Positions 7,434 through 13,178 of a stretch of DNA of 15,793 bases are shown piece after piece. This stretch comes from Alphaproteobacteria bacterium. GTDB taxonomy: Bacteria > Pseudomonadota > Alphaproteobacteria > UBA2136 > UBA6156. The stretch spans positions 1 to 15,793 of the forward strand of contig JAIXXE010000145.1 of the NCBI GenBank assembly GCA_027490875.1. The letters run 5' to 3'. The notes beneath the pieces are model-generated. The model saw only the letters and a program-made list of their open reading frames with translations. It did not search any database and was not told the DNA's origin. The position numbers were made by a program, and so were the translations under genes. How positions within the stretch are numbered: the stretch's first letter is position 1; every line of letters begins with the position of its first letter.

Positions 7434-8216
7434 ATGCTCCAGTCACTCCGTATCGCCGCCACAGGCATGCATGCCCAGCAGCTGAATGTTGATGTGCTTT
7501 CCAACAATATCGCCAACCTGAACACCACGGGCTATAAGCAACAAAATGCCGCCTTTACCGACTTGGTGTATCAAAACCGGATTGGGGTAGGGGCCATCAC
7601 CAGCGCCGCTGGCACGCTCGCACCAACCGGCCTGCAGGTGGGGCTGGGCGTGAGTGTTGGTTCTACCTACAAGTCCATGAAGCAGGGTAACCTTACCAAC
7701 ACTGGCAATGCGTTCGACCTCGCCATTTCTGGCCGTGGGTTCTTTCGGGTCTCGCTGCCCGATGGCACCACTGCCTACACCCGCGATGGCAGCCTGCAGC
7801 TAAATCAGGACGGTCAGGTGGTCAGCAAGGAAGGCTACACCTTCGACCCAGCCATCAGTGTGCCCGTGAATGCGACCGACTTTACCGTCACGGCCACGGG
7901 GGTGGTTAGCGCCAAAGTCAACAACGTGGTCACCAACCTTGGCACCATTACCCTTTCTATGTTCACCAACGAAGCGGGCCTAGAAAACATCGGTCAAAAC
8001 TTTTACCGCGAAACCGAAGCCAGCGGCGCACCTTCCGACGCCGCCCCCGCCGAGCAAGGCGCTGGCACCATTTCCCAGAACTTTCTGGAAAGCAGCAACG
8101 TGGATGCGATTGAAAGCATTACGCGCCTGATTACCGCCCAGCGCGCCTACGAACTTAACAGCCGCGTCATCTCCACCGCCGATGAAATGCTGCAAACCTT
8201 AAGCCAGCTCCGCTAG
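7434..8216 (+). CDS. flgG: Flagellar distal rod protein FlgG
   Basis: FlgG forms the distal rod that passes through the P and L rings. The 260-residue length is typical. The N-terminus (MLQSLRIAATGMHAQQLNVD) and the block VLSNNIANLNTTGYK are diagnostic, as is GNAFDLAISGRGFFRV in the central domain. The C-terminus (AIESITRLITAQRAYELNSR) matches FlgG closely. It follows flgF after 17 bp with only a weak AGAAAG ribosome site, so coupled translation is likely. About 120 bp of non-coding sequence with a second sigma-54 motif separates it from the next gene. Confidence 0.97.
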   Translation: MLQSLRIAATGMHAQQLNVDVLSNNIANLNTTGYKQQNAAFTDLVYQNRIGVGAITSAAGTLAPTGLQVGLGVSVGSTYKSMKQGNLTNTGNAFDLAISGRGFFRVSLPDGTTAYTRDGSLQLNQDGQVVSKEGYTFDPAISVPVNATDFTVTATGVVSAKVNNVVTNLGTITLSMFTNEAGLENIGQNFYRETEASGAPSDAAPAEQGAGTISQNFLESSNVDAIESITRLITAQRAYELNSRVISTADEMLQTLSQLR

Positions 8217-8253
8217 AGTAAATGGTCATGAAAAACAATAACAAAAACTATGT

Positions 8254-8269
8254 TGGCACGGTTGCTGCA
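8254..8269 (+). promoter_or_regulatory. Sigma-54 promoter motif before flgA-flgH
   Basis: TGGCACG, GTTG, CTGCA followed by TTTTT. GG and GC are correctly spaced, there is one mismatch to TTGCA, and a T-run follows the -12 element as is common for RpoN promoters. The seven-base -24 element is identical to the one before flgF. Transcription would start near 8280, leaving about 60 bases before the ATG at 8340. Confidence 0.7.
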
Positions 8270-8339
8270 TTTTTAGGCACAGGGGATGATGTGGCAAGCC
8301 GAGGGGGCAAGCCGCTGACACCAAACAAAGTAAACCACA

Positions 8340-8540
8340 ATGGAAACGCTGCTCTTAAAAATTGTTACTTGGTTAAACGCCCAGCCGGAAGATCGCATCA
8401 TCCGGCTTCAGCGCGACGGCCTCTATGCCTTCATCAGCTATGCCGACCTCACCCAGCCGCCAGCCCCACTCTTGACCTTCCGCAGCATCGCGTGGGTGCT
8501 GATTTTGGTCATCGGCTTGCCCGTGGTGTTCTTGGCCTAG
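8340..8540 (+). CDS. Small putative membrane protein upstream of flgA
   Basis: This 66-residue protein is not one I recognise. The first 45 residues look amphipathic (METLLLKIVTWLNAQPEDRI), and residues 49-66 (IAWVLILVIGLPVVFLA) form one membrane segment ending at the C-terminus. It is the first frame after the second sigma-54 motif, and its 3' end overlaps the inferred start of flgA by 49 bases, so translation would be coupled. No strong Shine-Dalgarno precedes the ATG. The alternative is that it is not a gene and flgA begins further upstream, but the upstream flgA frame reads like random His/Pro-rich sequence, which supports this frame as the coding one. Confidence 0.6.
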   Translation: METLLLKIVTWLNAQPEDRIIRLQRDGLYAFISYADLTQPPAPLLTFRSIAWVLILVIGLPVVFLA

Positions 8541-8980
8541 GCGTTGCACTTGGGTTGGGCCTTGGCCTGGTGGGCACCGCGTGGGCCGAGGCCTTGCCCA
8601 CCAGCAGCGTTCCAGTTCCCCATGCGCCGCTGGCCAAGGGTACGGTTATCACCGCTGCCGACCTCACCAGCCGCACTCTGCCCAGTCAGCAGGTCTTTGT
8701 GTCAACCGTTCAAACCGAGGCGCAGGCGGTGGGGCTGCAAAGCACCCGCATGCTGCCGGCAGGGGTGCCCATCTCGGTGCTGCATCTGCGGCTGCCGCCA
8801 TTGGTGAACCGTGGCAGTGTGGTGGAGTTTACCATTCAGCGCGGCGTGGTCAGCCTTAAGGGCAGCGCGCAGGCGCTGGAAGATGGCACTGCGGGTCAAC
8901 AGATACGCCTGCTGAACCCCGCCACCCGCGCCACCTTGGTCGGGGTGGTGCAGCCCAATGGGCAAGTTTTGGTAAACTGA
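8492..8980 (+). CDS. flgA: Flagellar P-ring assembly chaperone FlgA
   Basis: FlgA is a periplasmic chaperone needed to assemble the FlgI P ring. I place the start at the GTG at 8492, giving 162 residues. This yields a good signal peptide: a short basic part (FGHRLARG), a long Gly/Leu core (VLGLGVALGLGLGLVG) and a cleavage site TAWA|EA. The mature part holds an SAF-like domain (LAKGTVITAADLTSRTLP) and the usual C-terminal pattern (RLLNPATRATLVGVV, then NGQVLVN). The frame stays open back to an ATG at 8222, but that part has an unlikely composition and overlaps the small membrane-protein ORF. The stop codon overlaps the flgH start as TGATG, so flgA and flgH are coupled. The protein is short for FlgA, and identity rests on pattern and context. 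Confidence 0.85.
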   Translation: MGADFGHRLARGVLGLGVALGLGLGLVGTAWAEALPTSSVPVPHAPLAKGTVITAADLTSRTLPSQQVFVSTVQTEAQAVGLQSTRMLPAGVPISVLHLRLPPLVNRGSVVEFTIQRGVVSLKGSAQALEDGTAGQQIRLLNPATRATLVGVVQPNGQVLVN

Positions 8981-9723
8981 TGAACGCCCCACCGATGAAA
9001 GTTAAACCCATGAAACATTCCTTAGCCCTGCTTGGCTTTTCTGCCCTGATGCTTACTGGCTGCACCCAAGCCATGCGCCCGCAACTTACCGGCATAGGGG
9101 CGGGGCTGCCTGTGCAAGGGGCTGCGGTGCCAACCCCCATTGCCATGCCTGCGGCGGCTACACCCATGCCCGGCAGCCTCTGGCAGCCCGGCAGCAAGCA
9201 GTTTTTCAAAGATAGCCGCGCCCGCGTGGTGGGGGATATCGTGACCGTGATGGTGGCCGAAACCGCCAGCGCCAAAACCGAGGCCAGCACCGATACCAGC
9301 CGCAACAGCCGCCAGCAGGCGGGCGTGAGCGTGCTGCCGTTCATCACAGGGCAGCTGGCCACGCGCGGGATCGACCTCAACCCCACGGGGCTGGCCAACA
9401 CCAGCAGCAACCGCAACTTTCAGGGCGATGCCAGCACCGACCGTTCCGATGAACTTAAGGCCAGCGTGGCCGCCGTGGTTACGCAGGTGCTCCCCAACGG
9501 GCTGTTGGTCATTCAGGGCCAGCGCGAGGTGGTGGTGAACTACGAAAAGCAGCTGCTCACCATTCAAGGCATGGTGCGGCCCGAAGATATTACCGCCCAG
9601 AATACCATTCCAAGCTCTAAAATTGCCGAAGCCCGCATCGCCTACGCTGGCCGCGGCTTGGTGGATGAAAGCCAAACCCCGCAATACGGCATGCGCTGGG
9701 TGGATAAAATCCTGCCGTTCTAG
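8980..9723 (+). CDS. flgH: Flagellar L-ring lipoprotein FlgH
   Basis: FlgH forms the outer-membrane L ring around the rod. The first ATG overlaps the flgA stop and gives 247 residues, but ATGs at 8995 and 9010 are also possible. The last gives a classic 18-residue lipoprotein signal, MKHSLALLGFSALMLTGC, with lipobox LTGC. Family features follow: GSLWQPGSKQFFKDSRARVV, then GDIVTVMVAETASAKTEAST, and near the C-terminus QVLPNGLLVIQGQREVVVN, IQGMVRPEDI and DEKILPF-like ending (VDKILPF). No flgI follows, although flgI often lies next to flgH; the next 900 bp hold repeats and an unrelated gene on the other strand. Confidence 0.97.
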   Translation: MNAPPMKVKPMKHSLALLGFSALMLTGCTQAMRPQLTGIGAGLPVQGAAVPTPIAMPAAATPMPGSLWQPGSKQFFKDSRARVVGDIVTVMVAETASAKTEASTDTSRNSRQQAGVSVLPFITGQLATRGIDLNPTGLANTSSNRNFQGDASTDRSDELKASVAAVVTQVLPNGLLVIQGQREVVVNYEKQLLTIQGMVRPEDITAQNTIPSSKIAEARIAYAGRGLVDESQTPQYGMRWVDKILPF

Positions 9724-9751
9724 CGCCAAAGACGTTGTAACCTAAGGCGGG

Positions 9752-9783
9752 GCAGGGGGCAGTTTGGAGTGACTGGCCCCTGC
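9752..9783 (+). terminator. Hairpin after flgH, no T-run
   Basis: GCAGGGG at 9752-9758 pairs with CCCCTGC at 9777-9783, and CAG 9760-9762 pairs with CTG 9773-9775 around a 10-base loop. It lies 28 bases after the flgH stop. Without a following T-run it may be a 3' stabilising hairpin or part of a rho-dependent end. Confidence 0.35.
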
Positions 9784-9825
9784 GCAGATAGCGGAGCCCA
9801 TTATTCATTGGTACAGCCCAAAAAG

Positions 9826-9962
9826 TTCCCTCATCCCGGCGAAGGCCGGGAACCACGAAGAAAACAATGCGTGGATGGCGGCCGGAGTTTACCCTCGCGG
9901 AGGCGGGGGCCGCCATGAGGGGGAAGTTTTGTAACACGTGTTGATGGGCTTCGCTCTATAAC
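9826..9962. repeat. Palindromic intergenic repeat, copy 2
   Basis: TCCCGGC 9834-9840 and GCCGGGA 9845-9851 form a tight hairpin. ATGGCGGCC 9875-9883 pairs with GGCCGCCAT 9908-9916. The outer TTCCCTCAT at 9826-9834 pairs with ATGAGGGGGAA at 9916-9926 with two bases bulged. TGATGGGCTTCGCT-CT-ATAAC at 9942-9962 repeats the sequence at 149-167. The arrangement of hairpins followed by this tag matches the left edge of the window. No gene is visible between flgH and 10021. Confidence 0.55.
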
Positions 9963-9963
9963 C

Positions 9964-10000
9964 AAAAAACGCCAAAACCGCCGCACCAAAAGGCGCGGCG
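9964..10000 (-). terminator. Intrinsic terminator of the Nudix-like gene
   Basis: On the minus strand CGCCGCGCC, loop TTTT and GGTGCGGCG form nine pairs (one G-U), followed by GTTTTGGCGTTTTTT. It begins 20 bases after the stop codon of the minus-strand gene. Confidence 0.8.
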
Positions 10001-10020
10001 ATTCCGTAGGCGTTCCGACC

Positions 10021-10527
10021 TCAGTAGTATTTCTTCTTGAGTCGGCCGAACAGGTCCTCGAGCGGCGGAACCCCACTGAGGCAGGTGATGCTGGCCTCAG
10101 TCAGATGCCCGTCGCGCATGTACCAGGGAACCTGATACAGCGGGATGCGCAGCAGACCGTCGCCCTCGCCGATCGACATGGCGGCCTCCTCACAGACAAA
10201 GTTGAGGAGAAAGACGTCGTTGATCGTCTTCTCTGTCTGCACACCCTCGGCGAGGAGCTCGAGGTGATCCTCCCGGATCGGAATGGCCTCGTTGCACCAG
10301 AACTCCTGGTGCGCACACCTAATGGCGGCGTCGAGGGAGGACTCACCTTCCTTGCAGTGCTCGCCGAAGATGGAGCGCTCGCCGGGCGAGCCCGTCAGCT
10401 TGCTGCCGTCGGGGCGGTAGAAGCCCCGGGTCTGGCCCCAGATGACATTCATCATCTTCTTGCCCTCGAACTTCGGGGGCAGGGCGTAGCCCAGGGCGAT
10501 AATGGTAGACACACGCGGTTTTGTCAT
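10021..10527 (-). CDS. Divergent Nudix-like protein
   Basis: This is a 168-residue protein starting at the ATG at 10527, with GGAGGGG before it (about 11 bases from its end). An in-frame TTG at 10590 would place an intrinsic terminator inside the gene and is rejected. Residues 55-79 resemble a Nudix box: G55, GE at 61-62, AAIR at 67-70, then CAHQEF where the family has REUXEE. Only the last Glu (E75) of the metal-binding cluster remains and the Gly-Glu spacing is one residue too long, so Nudix hydrolase activity is doubtful. The fold may serve binding instead. Its codons differ sharply from neighbours: about 15 GAG to one GAA, and mostly GAC and AAG, whereas flgF mostly uses GAA. It has its own promoter, leader and terminator and lies between repeats and unrelated genes, suggesting a transferred unit. 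Function unknown. Confidence 0.75.
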   Translation of the reverse strand: MTKPRVSTIIALGYALPPKFEGKKMMNVIWGQTRGFYRPDGSKLTGSPGERSIFGEHCKEGESSLDAAIRCAHQEFWCNEAIPIREDHLELLAEGVQTEKTINDVFLLNFVCEEAAMSIGEGDGLLRIPLYQVPWYMRDGHLTEASITCLSGVPPLEDLFGRLKKKYY

Positions 10528-10534
10528 GGTGAAG

Positions 10535-10600
10535 TTAGCCCCTCCAAGGGCAAAAAAGCGGGAGACAGCCTCCCGCGTACGAGAGGCCAAGATTGGCCAT
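10535..10600 (-). CDS. Candidate leader peptide ORF
   Basis: An ATG at 10600 opens a 21-codon frame (MANLGLSYAGG, then CLPLFCPWRG) ending in TAA at 10535-10537, seven bases before the Nudix-like start. Codons 9-15 form the stem of an intrinsic terminator and the last codons contain the ribosome site of the main gene. Ribosomes translating it would therefore keep the terminator from folding, as in attenuation. It has no Shine-Dalgarno, but the promoter proposed upstream would start transcription at about 10602, making it leaderless. It could equally be chance. Confidence 0.3.
   Translation of the reverse strand: MANLGLSYAGGCLPLFCPWRG
10552..10576 (-). terminator. Intrinsic terminator in the leader of the Nudix-like gene
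   Basis: On the minus strand GCGGGAG, loop GCTGT and CTCCCGC form a 7-bp GC-rich stem followed by six T residues. It stands 24 bases before the ATG of the Nudix-like gene on the same strand, so it would stop most transcripts before the gene unless relieved. A small palindrome GGCCAATCTTGGCC (10585-10598) lies just upstream in the leader. Confidence 0.8.
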
Positions 10601-10608
10601 TATCCAAA

Positions 10609-10637
10609 ACACTACTACATTAAGTATACATAGTCAA
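10609..10637 (-). promoter_or_regulatory. Possible promoter for the leader and Nudix-like gene
   Basis: On the minus strand CTTGACT gives a -35 box (plus 10632-10637), then a 17-base spacer and TAGTGT (plus 10609-10614). The -35 fits the alphaproteobacterial CTTGAC pattern; the -10 is weak. Confidence 0.4.
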
Positions 10638-10650
10638 GCATTCTGAATAC

Positions 10651-10680
10651 TTGACAGCTCAGGCACTTAACCTCTAAATA
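10651..10680 (+). promoter_or_regulatory. Possible promoter for the small gene at 10686
   Basis: A perfect TTGACA at 10651-10656 is followed after 18 bases by TAAATA at 10675-10680. Transcription would begin at about the ATG at 10686. The -35 boxes of this and the opposite promoter are 13 bp apart, so one regulator could act on both. Confidence 0.45.
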
Positions 10681-10685
10681 GGCGC

Positions 10686-10955
10686 ATGACGCCGACCAAG
10701 CCCCTGCTCGAAACTCTGCGCCTTGCCGATGGCGGGCGGGTGGTATGTAACGTCCAAATGCCCGATGGTGCCGTGCGCCAAAGCGTGATTGAATCCAGCT
10801 TTTTTGAAGAGTTTCAAGCACCAGCAATGGCCAATCGCGCTGGCCAAACCAGCACCAACCGCCAATTGCGGATTGTACAGGATAATATCGGATACCTGGA
10901 AGCCGAAGCCGAAAAGCTCTGGCAACAGGGCCAAATGCAGCTCGTTATTCGCTAA
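10686..10955 (+). CDS. Small conserved-looking hypothetical protein
   Basis: This is an 89-residue soluble protein without signal or membrane segment. The N-terminal half is rich in strands (GGRVVCNVQMPDGAVRQSVI); the C-terminal half is helical (NRQLRIVQDNIGYLEAEAEK). The outline of a short beta part followed by a helix with a charged heptad pattern recalls DUF1488-type proteins, but this is only a loose resemblance. The ATG has no Shine-Dalgarno and sits six bases after a candidate -10 box, so a leaderless message is possible. It is divergent from the Nudix-like unit and convergent with the CvpA-like gene. Codon use resembles the flagellar genes, so it seems native. Confidence 0.65.
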   Translation: MTPTKPLLETLRLADGGRVVCNVQMPDGAVRQSVIESSFFEEFQAPAMANRAGQTSTNRQLRIVQDNIGYLEAEAEKLWQQGQMQLVIR

Positions 10956-10960
10956 AACCT

Positions 10961-11016
10961 AAGGGTTTACCCTTTTAATCTGTCGGAAGCCTAACGACGC
11001 CAAGCCGGCGTCTTTC
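10961..11016. terminator. Two hairpins between convergent genes
   Basis: AAGGG 10961-10965 pairs with CCCTT 10970-10974 and is followed by TTAAT on the plus strand; on the minus strand it is followed by AGGTTTT. GACGCC 10996-11001 pairs with GGCGTC 11007-11012 and is followed by TTTCCTT on the plus strand. Together they can end the plus-strand small gene and the minus-strand mla operon. Confidence 0.5.
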
Positions 11017-11017
11017 C

Positions 11018-11692
11018 TTAACGTGGCGTTGCCAGCGGCCCAGCTTCATCGGGCAACAGCGGCGCTGGAGCAGGGGCTTGTGTCACCACCGGAGCGGTTG
11101 GCGCATCCATAGGGGCCAGTACCGGCGCTGTACCTTGGTCATCCCAGCTTGGGGCCGGAATCGGCATGGTCGCACTCACATACTGATAGGTTACAAAGTT
11201 CTGCCGTGCCAACCAGCGGTGGGTATCTTCGGTCAGGCGGTCGGAAAGGTTAATCAGCACACTGTCGCGTAGCAGCGCGGGCAGGGGTTGCAACCGTTCC
11301 CACACGGGGGTGAAGCTGTGCGTGGCATACCAAAGGTTTACACCCAGAATGACCAGAATGAGTTTCAAAATTGCCTGCGCCCCAGCCCAAAAACGGCTGC
11401 GCAGCCCCGACGGTAAGCCATCGAGCATAAAGGGGGCCAATACCCCCATCAACGCCCAGCAAAACACGTACATCGCCATGGCATAGAAGCCAACCATGAC
11501 CACCAAACGGGCCAACTCTGCCTGCGTGGCTGGAAGCTCGCCACTGCGTAAAAACAACCAGCCCACCAGCATGCTACAGGTAAACAGAAAGGTATGGAGG
11601 GTCTCGCGGCCATTGCCGCGCATGATGCCGAGTAAAATAGCCCCAACCAGCGCCAACCCAAACAGCGAATCGAACAGGTTAAGCTGGGTCAT
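11018..11692 (-). CDS. CvpA-like inner-membrane protein
   Basis: The 224 residues match the CvpA outline. The N-terminus NLFDSLFGLALVGAILLGIM followed by RGNGRE is the family's Asp, Gly and RG-x-x-RE pattern, and about four membrane segments follow within residues 8-125. LPSGLRSRFWAGAQAILKLI precedes the last one, and PALLRDSVLINLSDRL is the periplasmic part after it. The last 45 residues are a Pro/Ala-rich tail. CvpA was named for colicin V production in E. coli and has since been linked to envelope homeostasis. The ATG begins one base after the stop codon of the MCE gene, so translation is coupled, which suggests a role with the lipid transport system. The identity rests on pattern only. 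Confidence 0.65.
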   Translation of the reverse strand: MTQLNLFDSLFGLALVGAILLGIMRGNGRETLHTFLFTCSMLVGWLFLRSGELPATQAELARLVVMVGFYAMAMYVFCWALMGVLAPFMLDGLPSGLRSRFWAGAQAILKLILVILGVNLWYATHSFTPVWERLQPLPALLRDSVLINLSDRLTEDTHRWLARQNFVTYQYVSATMPIPAPSWDDQGTAPVLAPMDAPTAPVVTQAPAPAPLLPDEAGPLATPR

Positions 11693-11693
11693 G

Positions 11694-13154
11694 TTACAAG
11701 GCCTGCCCCACCAGGTATTTCAGGTCGTCGTCTTGCAGGCGCATCCCAACCCCCAGTTTGGGGCTGCCGTATTCTTGGTTTAAGATGTTATCGTAACCGA
11801 CAATACCATAAACAGTTTTACCAATGATGTTTGCCCGTGCTGTCAGGTCAACCCGTGGGTTGTCGCTGCCGGGTGTGTTGGTGCCGCCAAAGTCATACAC
11901 ATCGGCACTCAGCTTAACCTCGTTTTGCGTAACGGGAAGGGTGGCCAAAGTATCAATCCCAACACCACCGGTGCTGTTCTTTAAGCCGACCCGAAAGGCC
12001 ACATCCTGCCCACTTCCAGCAACATTATCAAACACCTGCCCAACTTGTGCGGTGTATTTGGCTTCCTTCCCAAAGTCCTTCCCAAAGTAGGGGTTCATGC
12101 GGTCGTTACGGTTCACGGCTTGGCTGGCAAAGCCATCGGCGGTCAGCCCTAATTGATAGAAGCGGGTCGGGCGCGGCGCCAAGGTGAGCTGAAACTCGCC
12201 CCCACCTGCCGCCTCATTGGTCAGCACATTCCCTTCAAAGGCCAACTCGGTACGAATCTGTTCAACCCGCTGGCTCAATTCGCCAAAGGTATCGAGGGCA
12301 CTGTTAAGCTTTTCGGCAGTCTCGGGGTCATTCACCAGTTGGCCCAGTGTACCTTGGCCACCGTTGATTTTAGCCATAACGTCGCGGATTTCTTTTGCCG
12401 CCAAACCAATGTCATTCAGGCTGCCCATCGCGCCGGCCAGTTGGTTGTCACCATCAGCCCCTTTGCCACCCGCCAGCAGCTGGCCCAACGTACCTTTACC
12501 TTGGGCTAAATCATCCGAAATCTTAGCAAAGTTTGCAGCCGAGCGCTCCAGGTTTTGCATCAGGGCGCCGCTGTTACCAATGTCGCCGGAAAAGGTAGCC
12601 AGTCCATCAATAATCTGTTGCAGCTTGGCAGCATTGTCGGGGGTGCCCAATACTTGGCGCAAGGTGGTGGTCATGGCCGAAAGGTCGTCGGCCACTTTGG
12701 CAAAATCGGTGCCAATCGCCTGGGCATCGGCTGCCCCACTGGCGGGGATCATGGTTGTGCTCTCTGGCAAAGTACCACCTTGGCCAAGCGCGCCAGCCGG
12801 ACCAGGGATGAGCGCCACAAAGCGCTCGCCAATCAGGCCGCTGGTATTGATGCGGGCGCTAACATCGGCCGGCAGCGCAACATTACGCCGCACCTGAAAG
12901 CGCAACACCGCCGTACCATTGCTTTGTAACTGTACGGCGTCCACGCGGCCAAGCTCTACGCCGGCCATCTTCACCATGGTGCCTTCCTTAATCCCATTCA
13001 CATCGTCAAAAATTGCGGCGAGGTCGCGCATCGGGGCGCCACTATGCCCAAGCCCAAAACTGCCGCTCTGGATGGCCAGCCACCCCAAGGCGCTGAGTGC
13101 CAAAACCACCAGCAGGCCTACTTTAAGTTCGGTGGAGAGAGTGTTGTACGGCAT
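11694..13154 (-). CDS. mlaD: MCE-domain protein with probable C-terminal beta-barrel (MlaD-type)
   Basis: MlaD-type proteins are anchored in the inner membrane and carry phospholipids through the periplasm. Residues 11-29 form the anchor (KVGLLVVLALSALGWLAI) and about 43-117 the MCE domain (VNGIKEGTMVKMAGVELGRV, then SGLIGERFVALIPG). About 140-310 is helical and contains two related GxGTLGQL units (QGKGTLGQLLAG and GGQGTLGQLVND). From about 315 to the end, short alternating strands (FQLTLAPRP, RFYQLGLTADGF, VAFRVGLKN, VDLTARANIIG, KLGVGMRLQ) resemble an outer-membrane barrel. At 486 residues it is far longer than E. coli MlaD (about 180), so it may bridge both membranes. It lies 24 bp after mlaF and is coupled to the CvpA-like gene. 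Confidence 0.9.
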   Translation of the reverse strand: MPYNTLSTELKVGLLVVLALSALGWLAIQSGSFGLGHSGAPMRDLAAIFDDVNGIKEGTMVKMAGVELGRVDAVQLQSNGTAVLRFQVRRNVALPADVSARINTSGLIGERFVALIPGPAGALGQGGTLPESTTMIPASGAADAQAIGTDFAKVADDLSAMTTTLRQVLGTPDNAAKLQQIIDGLATFSGDIGNSGALMQNLERSAANFAKISDDLAQGKGTLGQLLAGGKGADGDNQLAGAMGSLNDIGLAAKEIRDVMAKINGGQGTLGQLVNDPETAEKLNSALDTFGELSQRVEQIRTELAFEGNVLTNEAAGGGEFQLTLAPRPTRFYQLGLTADGFASQAVNRNDRMNPYFGKDFGKEAKYTAQVGQVFDNVAGSGQDVAFRVGLKNSTGGVGIDTLATLPVTQNEVKLSADVYDFGGTNTPGSDNPRVDLTARANIIGKTVYGIVGYDNILNQEYGSPKLGVGMRLQDDDLKYLVGQAL

Positions 13155-13178
13155 GGTGGGCTCTTTCTCTAGGCTTCG

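Noticed and set aside
8222..8491. Longer flgA start at the ATG at 8222
   Set aside because: The added residues are His/Pro/Arg-rich and unlike FlgA, contain the sigma-54 motif, and overlap the small membrane-protein frame. A signal peptide begins cleanly at 8492.
9022..9729. Minus-strand frame opposite flgH
   Set aside because: It is rich in His, Ala and Gly, lies fully antisense to flgH and has no ribosome site.
10528..10590. Longer Nudix-like start at the TTG at 10590
   Set aside because: It would encode an intrinsic terminator inside the gene, and the ATG at 10527 has a GGAGG-type site upstream.
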